This document shows positions 13,654 through 24,712 of a stretch of 64,000 nucleotides of DNA, in pieces. The translations under genes were made by a program, and so were the position numbers. Under the pieces are notes generated by a model. That model was not told the origin of the DNA, did no database searches, and saw only the letters and a program-made list of their open reading frames with translations. How positions within the stretch are numbered: position 1 is the stretch's first letter; each line of letters starts with the position of its first letter. The stretch spans positions 14,010,116 through 14,074,115 of the forward strand of contig NC_033623.1 in NCBI RefSeq assembly GCF_001540865.1, written 5' to 3'. Source of the DNA: Ananas comosus (taxonomy: Eukaryota > Streptophyta > Magnoliopsida > Poales > Bromeliaceae).

Positions 13654-13705
<52 letters not shown>

Positions 13706-14323
13706 ATAACATAGGGTTCATTATCTAAGAATCATGTAACATAGATGGTTAATTGTTAGAGTGTAGAGATGCAAGGTACCAAACACATACTCACACTACA
13801 ACAGAAGAGATCTAAGTAACAATCAACCTCCTCTCTTTCTCTCTCTAATATGTGTTCTTATTTTCCTCTCGAAAGCTGATCTAACGCTAGATCTACATGC
13901 GGAAACAACAAAAATTACTTTTAGGAGACCAACTGTCAAGGAAGGGAGAAAAAGAAGGGCGACTAAAAAGATGGAGAGGACGCTATGGAGAAATAATGGC
14001 AAAAAGACTCACTACTCATGGAGCTCCATGTAGAGGCAAGAGAACCCATGCAATAAAACTTTTGAAAAGATCATCATGATCTACTATATATGATATATAG
14101 CAGCAAAGAGAGCAACAACCCATTAGTTTACAAAAGAATAGAAGTTAGGGTAATGGTCCCAGGAACTCCAAACCCAAAAAAAAAAGGGGGGAAAATAATA
14201 AAAAAAATAAAATAATGATAATTATTTACCAATCTCACCTTCCTTTACTACTTAAGTGTTGTTGATCCTCCTCTGGGTAGGTGAAGAGAGATGAGGAGAT
14301 GATGCATAATAAATGGTCGTGTA
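12691..14323. other. Intergenic DNA with microsatellites, 3' of MIR394
   Basis: Contains CT-rich runs (about 12835-12903) and a (TA)n tract at 13656-13700. No protein gene was recognised. Part of it may belong to the primary MIR394 transcript, which runs leftward into this interval, but no end can be seen. Confidence 0.4.
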
Positions 14324-14384
14324 GGTTTTACAAAGAGAAACCAACAGAGATCTATTGGCAGGATGCCCACCTCCATTTTTTACA

Positions 14385-14469
<85 letters not shown>

Positions 14470-14567
14470 TAATTTGCACCCTCTTTTCTTAATTTTGGGG
14501 CAACATGTGCATGAGATGGAGGTGGACAGAATGCCAAAAACCTCTGTGAGAGACCCTTTGATAAACC
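14324..14567 (-). ncRNA. MIR394: MIR394 precursor hairpin
   Basis: The reverse complement of 14518-14537 is TTGGCATTCTGTCCACCTCC, identical to the conserved plant miR394. The reverse complement of 14352-14372 is AGGTGGGCATCCTGCCAATAG, close to known miR394 star sequences, and lies on the 3' arm as expected. The stem extends beyond the duplex: GGTTTATCAAAG (14556-14567) faces a segment whose complement reads GGTTTTACAAAG (14324-14335), and ACAGAG occurs in both. miR394 represses the F-box gene LCR, which acts in shoot meristem and leaf development. Most of the loop is a TA microsatellite of about 37 units (14388-14461). Precursor ends are inferred from pairing only. Confidence 0.9.
14388..14461. 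repeat. (TA)n microsatellite in the MIR394 loop
   Basis: About 37 uninterrupted TA units lying between the miR394 and miR394 star arms. Being self-complementary, it would extend the stem rather than leave an open loop. Confidence 0.95.
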
Positions 14568-14655
14568 CACATGACACATGGTAGTAGATGGTAGCAGTAG
14601 ATCTATCTCTTTTCGCATGATGGCTTTGATCATATCATCCACTCTTTACCCTAGA

Positions 14656-14657
<2 letters not shown>

Positions 14658-14714
<57 letters not shown>

Positions 14715-14760
14715 GAACAAAAGCCCTAATCTTGAGAGAGAGAGAGAGAGAGAGAGAGGG
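14658..14760. repeat. Compound (TG)n(GA)n repeat with a short tandem duplication
   Basis: About 17 TG units are followed by GA units, then AACAAAAGCCCTAATCTT, a second GA run, and the same 18-base word again (to 14778). The repeated unit of about 50 bases indicates a local tandem duplication. It lies upstream of MIR394 in transcription sense, so it could be in its promoter or 5' region. Confidence 0.8.
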
Positions 14761-14779
14761 GAACAAAAGCCCTAATCTT

Positions 14780-15210
14780 CCTCGCCATCCACACCTACAC
14801 AAATCCAACTAACCTCTCCCCATCTCGATCCTGCCGCTGCCTCTATAGAGAATAAAAGCGAGATAGGAAGGAAATTAATCCATCCATGTAGTTGCTAATT
14901 AGATTAATTAAGTCTGTAATTAATTAACTAATTAATTTCTGTAGATTTGGTACAAGCAAAACTCACCAACGAGTCATCATTGCGTTGAGTCGTGTGGCTT
15001 GAGCCTCTTATTAAGTTTGAGGAAAATCTTTTTTTCGTAGTTATTTCATATAAAAATTTATAAAATTTAATTATACATTTTATAGTAAACATTCACTGTA
15101 ATATTATATATTCTGTAATACATTTTCTACTTTTACATGAATTGTCCAAATTTTAAATAAAAAAAAATTAGATACAGAGATGCACTGCAACGATTTGTGA
15201 AAGTTGTTTT
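14780..15210. other. Intergenic DNA, possible MIR394 promoter side
   Basis: Non-coding sequence upstream of MIR394 in its direction of transcription. No distinct promoter element could be assigned. Confidence 0.35.
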
Positions 15211-15310
15211 TTTTTTTTTTTAGAGAGAAAAATAGCATGCTACTTGCTTCATTCAGTAAAGAAAATGAATTAAGCTACAAGAGTAAGGTAGAGGGACCTC
15301 CGAACAAAAA
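15211..15310 (-). mobile_element. LINE 3'-end stub
   Basis: Read on the minus strand it is GTAGCTTAATTCATTTTC, then GAATGAAGCAAGTAGCATGC, TTTCTCTC and an A-tail. This matches the 3' ends of the LINEs at 10158 and 47888. Only about 100 bases are present, so it is a heavily 5'-truncated insertion. Confidence 0.65.
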
Positions 15311-16260
15311 TTATGTTGAGAATATAGTATTTGTAACGTTCTAAAGTAAAATTACTTTTAAAAATTATGTACTAAAATACAAATTTGTGAAGCTACGTGT
15401 GTTTGTTTCGGAGAGCTTTGTATAACATTGTTGCTAAGATTGTTGGACCAAAAAACAGAGCGAGAGCGTTAATTTAATCTTAATATTAAATAAACGACTG
15501 TTGCATATATATTGTATGTGTAGTTAAACGTACAAACCTAATTAATGAAGCGTGCGACGTTTATACATGTAAATGTGTCACGCGAAGTAGTTAGAGAGGT
15601 TATTACCTAATAAATGTTGGTACTGAATCTATTTTGTAAATTAATTCCACTTAAACAAATTGAAACTTTTACAAATGGACCTAGAAAATTTGTGCTACTT
15701 GATATTGTGACCTACTGTAAACATTGCCTTATTTATTTGCTGCTTGTGAGAGAATTACAATTCATTCTTAAGTAAATCAAACATGTAGAATCACTTCAAA
15801 ACATGAACCACTGCGAATCATGATGCACCTTTGCAATGTATACAACCGGTCAATAGTACCTGGCATTCCTGGCCCCTAATAAATGGCCTTGTGGTCCATA
15901 AAAAATTATTGTCTGAATCCGGTACATTCATATATCATATGCACCGCATCCTTTCTGATATTTTATTCTATCGCAAACTTTATATCCAACCATCGAAATC
16001 AATTCTCTTTTAACATAATTGCGGTGGGGATTAAAACTTAAAAGAGTATATAACAGTTGAGAGATTGTGGTACATGATGTAAGATGCACCTGGTGCAGAC
16101 AATAATTAACTCACATGGTCACTCCCTATGTCAATGATAACCATTTATGGTCCAGACTCGCTGACTTGGTAAAACCGACTGCTTTTACCCCCCCTTCTCC
16201 AAATTACTTTTTCAACCGACTTTTCAAACAATAACAAAATAAAATTGCCATATTTTAAAA
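15311..16260. other. Intergenic DNA, no gene seen
   Basis: AT-rich sequence without a convincing coding frame or element; short open frames here have no recognisable features. Confidence 0.45.
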
Positions 16261-16263
16261 TTA

Positions 16264-16637
16264 GGGTACGTTTGGTTCATTTATTTTAGAAAATAAAATC
16301 GTAATAGAATTTAGTAATTTCAATAGTTATTTTTTATTTTATAGAAATCGAATTTCGGTTTTCATTCCACTCCGGAATAGGAATAATCAAATCCATTTAT
16401 GACCCAACTCAGTTTTGAATTCTGAATTGGTCCATTCTAAAGTAAATTAATCAAAATTCTCTTTTACCAACACCTATCTTATATCCCTTCATCACTTTTC
16501 TCTCTCTAATCAAAACCTTCTCTAAAAAAATTCTAAATTTTCATTCTGATTTTTATTCCAATAATGAATCAAATATTTTTAGATGATTTGTCATTCCATT
16601 TCTCATTCCTAATCCAATTATAAATTAACCAAAGCCC
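16264..16637. mobile_element. PIF/Harbinger-type MITE (374 bp)
   Basis: Left end GGGTACGTTTGGTTCATTTA; right end reversed GGGCTTTGGTTAATTTA. TTA flanks both sides (16261-16263 and 16638-16640), the target duplication of PIF/Harbinger elements. It is non-coding. Confidence 0.72.
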
Positions 16638-16815
16638 TTAATGTTTCCTACAAAGAATCCATTTTGAATAGCAGGGGGTATTCTTATACACTTTCATTCC
16701 AACTACGTTTTATCTATTACTGTTAATTAGGCGTACCTTAATACCAAACAGGCTCAAAATTATATATACATCATAATTAAGATTTATGTGTAATTACCCT
16801 ATATGTACATATCTT

Positions 16816-16848
<33 letters not shown>

Positions 16849-16851
16849 TAT

Positions 16852-17393
16852 AGAGAGTAGGGTTATTATACTCTTATGAACATAAAGCTCTTCATACTCA
16901 TAAGTTGTTTTTGATGATAGAATTTTCAAATTAACGATCAACTCTGTTAAATATGATATAAAATATTTGAAATTTCAAAAAAATAAATTTAGTAATTTTT
17001 TAAAATTATAATAAAGCCTATCAAGCAGGCATAAAATGAACAGTCAAAATCAAACGACGTCATAAAAATGGATGATCGGATCCTTCAATTTAAGATCGGA
17101 GTTATTGATCTTTATCTAGATAGTGAATAAAATTTTCTATCAAAAATTTAACCTATTTTAATTCTTTTACACCGTTAAACTAGCAAGTATCCATACTGAC
17201 CGTTAAAAATTATTAATTTTTTGACCTTTTGATTGTAAGTTAAATAATATCAAAAAATTATGAAATTTAATTTCTAGAAGTTTTAAATGCTCTAGATAAC
17301 GTTTAACAATATTGATCGTTAATTCGGAATCTCTATCATTGAAAACGACTTATGAGTATAAGAGCGATTGTACTTACAATAGTATAGTATCTG

Positions 17394-17398
<5 letters not shown>
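16852..17398. mobile_element. Foldback MITE, long family, copy 1
   Basis: Begins GTAGGGTTATTATACTCTTATG and ends as its inverse before a (TC)n(TA)n tract; the left border is (TA)n(GA)n. The arms are imperfect inverted repeats well over 100 bp long, each carrying a TGATAGAA...AACGATCAACTCTGTTAAA-type block. It shares structure with the copies at 17613 and 18229. Confidence 0.75.
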
Positions 17399-17464
<66 letters not shown>

Positions 17465-17598
17465 GTGTAGAGCTGCTATATTATCGAAAGTATAGAAGAT
17501 TTGATGCTTCAAATTTTTTAACTCTTGGATCAAAAATTGTATGATTGAGATGATTGCGGTCCCTCCTAGCTAGGGTTGAGTGGTACCACTAGAGTTGA
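17465..17598. mobile_element. Partial short-family MITE
   Basis: Starts GTGTAGAGCTGCTATATT after a TA tract and contains the short-family interior (AACTCTTGGATC, then GATTGAGATGATTGCGGTCC and GGGTTGAGTGG). The right half is missing compared with the complete copies at 20262 and 22497. Confidence 0.6.
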
Positions 17599-17612
17599 GT
17601 ATATATATTAAT

Positions 17613-18158
17613 TTTAGGACTATTATACTCTGAGTATATTTTTTTCATACTAATAAGTTTTTTTTTTTTATAATGAAGCTTTCTAATTGACCATCCATAT
17701 CATTAAATATGATTTAGAGCATTTGAAAATTTTTAGAAAATAAATTTTGTAATTTTTCAAAATTATATTAAAATCTATCATGCGGGCATAAAATGAACAA
17801 TCAAAATTGAACAACCTCATAAAAATAGATGATCAGGTTCTTTAATTTAAGATCGGAGTTATTGATCTTTATTTAGATAGTGAATATATTTTTTTTATTA
17901 AAAAGTCAACCAACTATGATTCTTTTATATCGTTAAATTAGCAAATATTCTATATCGGCCGTTAAAAATTATCAATTTTAAGATTTTTTTTATCGTAAGG
18001 AAAATAATGTTGAAAAATTATGTAATTTGATTTTTAGAAGTATTAAATACTCTAAATCATGTTTTACAGTATGAAACATTGATTCGGAATCTCTTATCAT
18101 CGAAAATCACTTATTAGTACGAAGGTGATCGTACTTATAAGAGTTTAATAGCCGAACT
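17613..18158. mobile_element. Foldback MITE, long family, copy 2
   Basis: Left end AGGACTATTATACTCTGAGTA; right end, before a CT run, reads as an inverse of GTTCGGCTATTAAACTC. The interior closely follows copies 1 and 3, including ATGGATGATCAGG-like and TTAAGATCGGAGTTATTGATC words. It abuts the partial element to its left through a short TA tract. Confidence 0.75.
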
Positions 18159-18228
18159 CTCTCTCTCTCTCTCTCTCTCTCTTAATACTTTTAAAAGCAT
18201 AAGAGCTCAAATATATATATATATAAAG

Positions 18229-18770
18229 GCTAAGGCTACTATACTTTTATGAGTATAGAGCACTTTGTACTCATAAATTCTTTTCAATGATGGAACTTCT
18301 GAATCGACGATCCACTCCGTTAAATATGATTTAGAGTATTTGAAACTTTTTGAAAATAAATTTTGTAATTTTTCGAATCATCAGAAAGTTCATCAAGCGG
18401 GTATAAAATGAACGGTTAAAATCGAACGACGTCTTAAAAATGGATGATCAGATCCTTCAATTTAAGATCGGAGTTATTGATCTTTATCTATATAGTGAAT
18501 AGAATTTTTTATCAAAAATTTAACTGATTTTGATTCTTTTACACCGTTAAACTAGCAAATATTCCATACCGACCGTTAAAAATTATCAATTTTGTGACAT
18601 TTTGATCGTAGGTAAATGATGTCGAAAAATTATAAAATTTGATTTCTAGATGTTTTAAATGCTCTAGATAATGTTTAACGGTGTGGATTGTCGATTAGGA
18701 AGCTCTATCATCGAAAACAAATTATGAGTACGAGTGCGATCGTACTCATAAGAGTATAGTAGCCGGACTC
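18229..18770. mobile_element. Foldback MITE, long family, copy 3
   Basis: Left end GGCTACTATACTTTTATGAG pairs with the right end, whose reverse reads GGCTACTATACTCTTATGAG. Long inverted arms carry the TCGACGATCCACTCCGTTAAA block. It is bordered by TA on the left and (TA)n(GA)n on the right. A scrap of a short-family end (18182-18210) lies just upstream. Confidence 0.8.
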
Positions 18771-18825
<55 letters not shown>

Positions 18826-18829
<4 letters not shown>

Positions 18830-19072
18830 CGGCTACTAATTAGTAGCAAAAATTTCATGTTCTTTACCAGTTTTTAAACCTTTGGACAACCTTTATTATT
18901 ATTTCTAATCATTTTGGATCTTTAAATATATTAACCCAGTGGGGACCACTCAATCTAGGGGAACGCTCAACTCTAACCGACTAATATCATTCTGACCCTA
19001 CAATTTTCATCCAAAGGGTAAAAAACTTGATAGCAAACAAGACCATTTTAACTATTAATAGTATTCAGCCTA
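18826..19072. mobile_element. Short-family MITE (inverted relative to 20262)
   Basis: Starts GTCCGGCTACTAATTAGTAGC after a long GA tract and ends near ACTATTAATAGTATTCAGCC before a TA tract. The interior contains the short-family words in reverse (GGGGACCACTCAATC, CAACTCTAACCGACTA). No coding capacity. Confidence 0.65.
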
Positions 19073-19117
19073 ATATCTATATATATATATGTACATAGAG
19101 GAGAGAGAAGAGAGACG

Positions 19118-19669
19118 GAGTTGAGCTAGAATATGATCATACAAACGAGCTTCCGGTTGCCTACCCCATTTTTTTCGATGAATGAGCTCCAAAATCGATT
19201 GATCGAAAAAAAACCCCCCGTTGAAATATGATCTATACCACTTGAAATATCAGAAATCAAATTTCATGTTTTTCGATTTGTTCTCCTTATCCACAAGGAG
19301 ATAAAAAGAAAGCTGAAAATGATATCCTCTTAAAAAATGATCATATAAATTTTGTATCAAGATCGAAGTATAGATCTTTATTGCTAATAGTTTAAGAATT
19401 TCTAACCAAAATTCATTGATTGAATATCTTTAACGCGCGTTAAACGACGAAAAACGGTCTCCATCTCGACCATTAAAATTATAAATTTTGAAACCCTTTG
19501 ATATTAGGTCAATGATGTCGAAATGATTGTTAAAATTTGGTTTCTATATATTTCAAGGGTGTAAAGTCATGTTCAACAGCGCGTCGATCGTTCAATTTAA
19601 AGACTCCAATCATCGAAAACAAATGGGTGGAACGAAGCTAGTTTACTACCAATAGCATTCAGCTCAACT
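19118..19669. mobile_element. Foldback MITE, TTGAGCTAGAATA subfamily, copy 1
   Basis: Left end GTTGAGCTAGAATATGATC; right end inverse of TTGAGCTGAATGCTATTGG. Arms share the ATGATCTATACCACTTGAAAT block with the copies at 21280 and 22810. Left border is a GA-rich run after TA repeats; TA repeats follow on the right. Confidence 0.72.
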
Positions 19670-20218
19670 ATATAAATATAATAACTATATATATATATAT
19701 ATACTTATAATATATATATATATATATTATATAGTAATAGTAGATACACTTCTCATGTGATACCTAGATGATATTTGATGAAGAAAAGTGGACGTACAAT
19801 ACATTCTATGATCTTTTATCCGCTGAGCATGTGTAATTAATTAGACTATCACTATTCCATCACTTTGTAATTTCAGAAGTTGGGAAGAGAGAAGAGAAAG
19901 TAAGGAATTAAAACTGCCAGAAAAGGGGACTGGGAAGGAGCTGAGTTTCCTCCCTTCTGTCTACTGATGTACCCCTCACCTTCATTGATGATGCTTTCAA
20001 CCATCCCTCATTAATATATATTCCTTTGTTTCTCTAACAGTGCCCCTCACCTGCTTCTCCTGCAGGGTTCAAGCTGCATGAACAGCTCATCTCTTTCCCA
20101 GGCATTTAATGGCTTCAAATCTACCTTAACAACCACATCAACACCACCAATATTATTCTATGACTTAGTTTGGAATTTGAGTTTTATATAAATTGACTGT
20201 TTATAGTTACTTGAATGA

Positions 20219-20220
<2 letters not shown>
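19670..20220. other. Intergenic DNA between MITEs
   Basis: Starts with (TA)n tracts, then about 450 bases of less AT-rich unique sequence without a convincing gene. A 16-base imperfect inverted pair (CTGGGAAGGAGCTGAG near 19930 and its partner near 20088) is present but matches no known miRNA. Confidence 0.35.
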
Positions 20221-20261
<41 letters not shown>

Positions 20262-20264
<3 letters not shown>

Positions 20265-20489
20265 GAGTTTCTATGCTTTTAAAAGTACCAAGTCATTGAT
20301 GCTTGTAAGTTTTTGGCTCTTGGATTAAGGGATGTGCGGTTAGGATGATGTGGGCCCCCTAGGATTTAGTGGTTAGTTGGTTGAATAGTATAATCTAACG
20401 GGTGAAAATGATTAAAGGCGTAGATCTAACAGTAAAAAATTTACAAGCACCAAATGCTTGGTGCTTTTACAAGCACCATAGCCGGACTC
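20262..20489. mobile_element. Short-family MITE, tandem copy 1
   Basis: Begins ATTGAGTTTCTATGCTTTT and ends GTGCTTTTACAAGCACCATAGCC. It is preceded by a (TA)n tract and followed by (TA)n(GA)n. It is highly similar along its whole length to the next copy at 20530. Confidence 0.8.
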
Positions 20490-20529
<40 letters not shown>

Positions 20530-20758
20530 ATTGAGCTCCTATGTTTTTAAAAGTACCAAGTCATAGGTGCTTGTAAGTTTTTGGTCATTGGATTAAGGGA
20601 TGTGTGGTTAGGATGATGTGGGCTCCCTAGGGTTAAGTGGTTAGTTGGTTGAATAGTATAATCTAACGGGTGAAAATGATTAAAGGCATAAATCTAACGG
20701 GAAAAAATTCACAAGCACCAAGTGCTTAGTACTTTTACAAGCAACATAGCCGAACTCT
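20530..20758. mobile_element. Short-family MITE, tandem copy 2
   Basis: Nearly the same 229 bp as the copy at 20262, in the same orientation, separated by (TA)n(GA)n. It contains GGATTAAGGGATGTG, GGTTAGGATGATGTGGG and GGTTGAATAGTATAATC like the other short-family members. Confidence 0.8.
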
Positions 20759-20759
20759 A

Positions 20760-20775
20760 TATATATATATATAGT

Positions 20776-20817
<42 letters not shown>

Positions 20818-21278
20818 ATGATATTGATTAAGATTTATTTACATATAAGAGTATTTTGTTCGATATATATTTTTTTATTCAAATTTATATTAGCAATTAT
20901 TGGAATATATGAATATGATAAGAGGCTACGCCATAGTATATATAGACAATTTTTAAATCATTCTTTTATAACGAAATAAATCCCTTTGTGACCAAAAATA
21001 TTTTAATGTGCGAAAATTAATTGTAACTATAAGAGCATATATATCTGCTAAAAGCAAATTATTAGGTTGTAATAAAAAAAAAAAACTTTAAATTTATCAC
21101 TGTATGATGAGCACACAAACTTTTTTTTTTCATTTTTTATTTGAAATGTGAAAGCTTGGTTTAGTGCTCTTCCATGATAAACACTACAAATATTTCGATC
21201 TTTAGATGATTAATTATAGTAAAATATAAGGAAGTTGTTCACAAACCATACCATATTCTTCCTTTATTATATATATAT
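20760..21278. other. Intergenic DNA with TA/CT tracts
   Basis: Compound TA and CT microsatellites to about 20818, then AT-rich sequence. No gene recognised. Confidence 0.45.
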
Positions 21279-21279
21279 A

Positions 21280-21820
21280 GAGTTTTGTTAGAATACTATC
21301 GGTAGTAAACGGGCCGTTTTACTACCTATTTGTTTTCGATGATAGAGCTTCCAAATTGACGATCGGCTCCGTTGAATATGATCTATACCACTTGAATTAT
21401 TTAGAAATCAAATTTCAAATCTTTTCGACATCATTTGCCTAATGATCAAAGAGTTTCACAATTTGTAATTTTAATGGTCGATAAGAGGCGTTTTCTCGTT
21501 TAACGGCGTAAAGATATCCAAATCAATTGAATTTTTATTAGAAAATTCTTTAAACTATTTAAAACAAGATCTATACTCTTGATCTTGATTATAAAGATTC
21601 TATCATCATTTTTTAAAGAATATTCATTTTCAGCCATTTATTTTTTTCTGTTACTTGATGGATAAAAGAACAATATCGAAAGTGCGTGAAATTTAATTTC
21701 TAGGAATTTAAATGGTTTAGATCATATTTAACAGAGATCGATCGTCAATTTGGAAGCTCTACATCGAAACAAATAGGTAGTAAAACGGCTCATTTACTAC
21801 TGATAGTATTCTTAGCTCAC
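21280..21820. mobile_element. Foldback MITE, TTGAGCTAGAATA subfamily, copy 2
   Basis: Left end GTTAGAATACTATCGGTAGT; right end inverse of GAATACTATCAGTAGTAAATG. Both arms carry TTTTCGATGATAGAGCTTCC-like and GACGATCGGCTCCGTTGAA-like blocks. Interior matches the copy at 22810 closely. Confidence 0.78.
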
Positions 21821-21867
21821 TTACTCTCTCTCTTCTCTCTCTCTCTCTCTTCTATATATATATATAG

Positions 21868-21899
<32 letters not shown>

Positions 21900-21900
<1 letters not shown>

Positions 21901-22462
21901 CAGGGCTGCTGTGCTCTCAGGAGCAAGGAGGCCTCCGTGCTCCTCCGTGCTCCTGAGCCGTTTTCGATGATGGAATTTTCGAATCGACGATCGGCTCCGT
22001 TAGATTGATCTAGCGATTTGAAGTTTCTAGAAAATAATTTTTGCGATTTTCGTTTATCATTTTACCTAGTTGATCGAAGATTCAAAATCTATAATTTTTA
22101 ATGGTTGTTATATCTGCCGTTTTCAAGTTTAACGGTGTAGAAGTATTCAAAATCAGATGAATTTTTGATAGAAAATTCTTTTATACTAGCTACAACAAGA
22201 TCTATATTTTTGATCGAAAATTTTACGTGCTATATCACCACTTTTTATAGGATTTTGATTTTCAGCCGTTAAAAATTATTGATTTTGAATCTTTCGATTG
22301 CTAGGCTAAATGATATCGAAAAATCGCAAAAATTATTTTCTAGAAACTTTAATACGCTAGATCAAGTTTAACGGAGACGATCGGTCGATTCGAAAACTCC
22401 ATCATCGAAAACGGCTCAGGAGCACGGAGCGCGTCCATGCTCTGAGAGCACAGCAGCCCTGC
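21900..22462. mobile_element. Foldback MITE with GC-rich termini
   Basis: The termini are a perfect 21-base inverted repeat, GCAGGGCTGCTGTGCTCTCAG, at 21900-21920 and 22442-22462. The inner parts of the arms (CCGTTTTCGATGATGGAATT, TCGACGATCGGCTCCGTTA) are also inverted. It lies between a GA tract and a TA-rich tract. The interior is related to the other long copies, but the ends are different and GC-rich. Confidence 0.85.
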
Positions 22463-22496
22463 TCATATAATACTATATTAGTATATAATATATATA

Positions 22497-22724
22497 GAAT
22501 TATGCTACTATACTATTAATAGTCATAAACCCTTGGTGTATTGAATTTTCGGCCGTGGATGAATAGATGTGCAGTTAGGATGATAGTGGTCCCTAGGGTT
22601 GAGTGGGTGCGTTGGTTTAATAGTATAATCCAACGGGTGGAAATGATATAAGGGTAGATTTAACTGTGAAAACTCCAATAGTATCAAAGGCTTACATACT
22701 ATCGATAATATATAGCCAGACTCA
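22497..22724. mobile_element. Short-family MITE
   Basis: Starts GAATTATGCTACTATACTAT and ends before ATATAGCCAGACTC and a TA tract. Contains GTGCAGTTAGGATGATAGTGG and GGTTTAATAGTATAATCC like the other short copies. Confidence 0.72.
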
Positions 22725-22768
22725 TATATATATATATATATAATATATATATATATATGAGAGAGGAA

Positions 22769-22802
<34 letters not shown>

Positions 22803-22809
22803 AGAGAGA

Positions 22810-23346
22810 GTTGAGCTAGAATACTATTGATAGCAAACGGGCTCGTTGCCACCCATTTGTTTTCGATGATGAAGCCTTCAAAGCGACGATCGGCACCGTC
22901 GAACATTGATCTATACACTTGAAGTGTTTAGAAATCAAAATTTCAAATCTTTTCGACATATTTGCCTAATATCAAAGGTTTCAAAATTTGTAATTGTATT
23001 ATGATCGATATGAGGCGTTTTCTCGTTTAACGGCGTAAAGATATCCAAATCAATTGAATTTTTGTTAGAAAATTCTTTAAACTATTTAAATAAGATCTAT
23101 ACTCTTGATCTTGATTACAAGACTACTATCATCATTTTTTAAAGAATATTCATTTTCAGCCGTTCATTTTTGTGTCCACTCGATGGATAAGAGAACAATA
23201 TCGAAAATGTATGAAATTTGATTTCTAAATACTTCAAGTGATATAGATCATGTTCAACGGTACCGATTGTCGATTTGGAGGTTCCATCATCGAAAACAAA
23301 TGGGTGGCAACGGAGTCCGTTTGCTATCGATAGTATTCTAGCTCAA

Positions 23347-23348
<2 letters not shown>
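22810..23348. mobile_element. Foldback MITE, TTGAGCTAGAATA subfamily, copy 3 (best preserved)
   Basis: The left end GTTGAGCTAGAATACTATTG and the right end (its inverse, one base different) start inverted arms of about 190 bp. The arms run through GCCACCCATTTG and TTTTCGATGATG to AGAAATCAAATTTC. It is bordered by (TA)n(GA)n on the left and (CT)n(TA)n on the right, so the microsatellites are themselves mirror-symmetric. Confidence 0.85.
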
Positions 23349-23401
<53 letters not shown>

Positions 23402-23957
23402 CGCTCTAAAAGCCAAAATTTCATTAATTAATGACCTGTCAAATTTTATCAGCATGCTCTTAGATGTCACTGATTTCGAGCTTCCAAGTATTCTAGATCT
23501 TGATTTAATCACCCATGCATGCATAAAAATGCTGAAGGAAATTAAACAATTACATTGGACATGACTGCTCCTTTGTAAGTTGTAACTCCACCTGAATCTT
23601 AAGTTTCAGCGGGGCAGGTATTCCTCCACACTCGGCATGTTATGCGGATGAGAATTGAATGAATACCCATCCATCACTTCATGAGGGTCATTAATTAAAG
23701 GGCAAAAAAAAGTTACATGTATACTTCTTACAGGGTGTACATCAATGCACCAAAAAAAATTCAAAAATTGATAGTTTTTTAAATTTTAGCAAGAATTTTA
23801 AAAAAGTGGTAAGATAATTAGGCTAATAAGAGCCATAAGAGATCTATGATGTGAACTTTACGCATGTGAATAAGGTAAATAGATAGTATTGCTCTTGATA
23901 GAAAGCTATTGATAGTAAAAAAATAATATTTGCTATATATCTAATTTTCATTCTAAA
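23349..23957. other. Microsatellite, then intergenic DNA
   Basis: A (CT)n(TA)n tract to about 23398, then unique AT-rich sequence. No gene recognised. Confidence 0.45.
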
Positions 23958-24712
23958 AACTGCGTTTGGTTCTGATATAAATAAGAATTACTTATTGCAT
24001 GGATAGATATAAGTTAAGGCAGGAACTAGACTAATTTTGCATTTGAAATAAAAATTGGACTGTTTTTTAGAATAAGGTAATAGTGTTTGAATAGTTAGAT
24101 TTAAATAAGAGAAATAAGAATTATTATCTAATTAATTGATATCAAAATATTAATTAAAAGTAACTCAATAAATTAATAAAGTTGTTACCTATGAATATTG
24201 TAATAATTTAATAATTTAATAACTATAAATATTAGTTAATTAATTAGTTAATTGAGATATTAATTAATTAGTTAATTATAGAATAACTTAACTTTTTAAT
24301 TAGTTAGTAAATTATTTTATTTAGATAATGAGTTAAAAATCAAATAGATTAATCAAAATATTAATAGTTGATCAATATAAATATTGGTTATTGAATAAAT
24401 TAATTAAAATATTAATTTTTAGTTAGTTAAGTAGTGACGAATAATAAATTAGTTAATTACTTTACTATTTTAAGCAATATATAATGATTTAAATACATTA
24501 ATTAGATTAATTAATAGTTAAATATCATAATTAAAATTAGATTAGATTTTAACTAATTTTGTTTCCACTCAGGAGCAAAATTGTTCGAGGGGGATGGTGG
24601 AATAGTTGTTTTAATGTTATACCAAATTATTTCAAGGTGGGAGAATTACTGTTCTTGGGAACAAAGGGGAGAACAAGAACTTATTCCCGCTTTGTTCCCA
24701 AATCAAATGCTA
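23958..24712. mobile_element. Probable MITE, same family as 9125
   Basis: Left end GCGTTTGGTTCTGATATAAA; right end reversed GCATTTGATTTGGGAAC. The first 100 bases resemble the start of the element at 9125 (GATATAAATAAGAATTACTTA). The interior is very AT-rich with many TTAATTAA-type words. No clear target duplication could be placed. Confidence 0.5.

Noticed and set aside
13897..14079. 60-codon open frame rich in Lys and Arg
   Set aside because: Purine-rich low-complexity sequence near MIR394, without any recognisable motif.
14252..14479. Open frames coding for long Tyr-Ile repeats
   Set aside because: They are translations of the TA microsatellite in the MIR394 loop. Other YI- and LS-repeat frames (17336, 18664, 20722, 22523, 62487) are the same artefact.
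19925..20105. 16-base imperfect stem with a 140-base loop
   Set aside because: One wobble and one mismatch, but the stem does not extend either way and matches no known miRNA.
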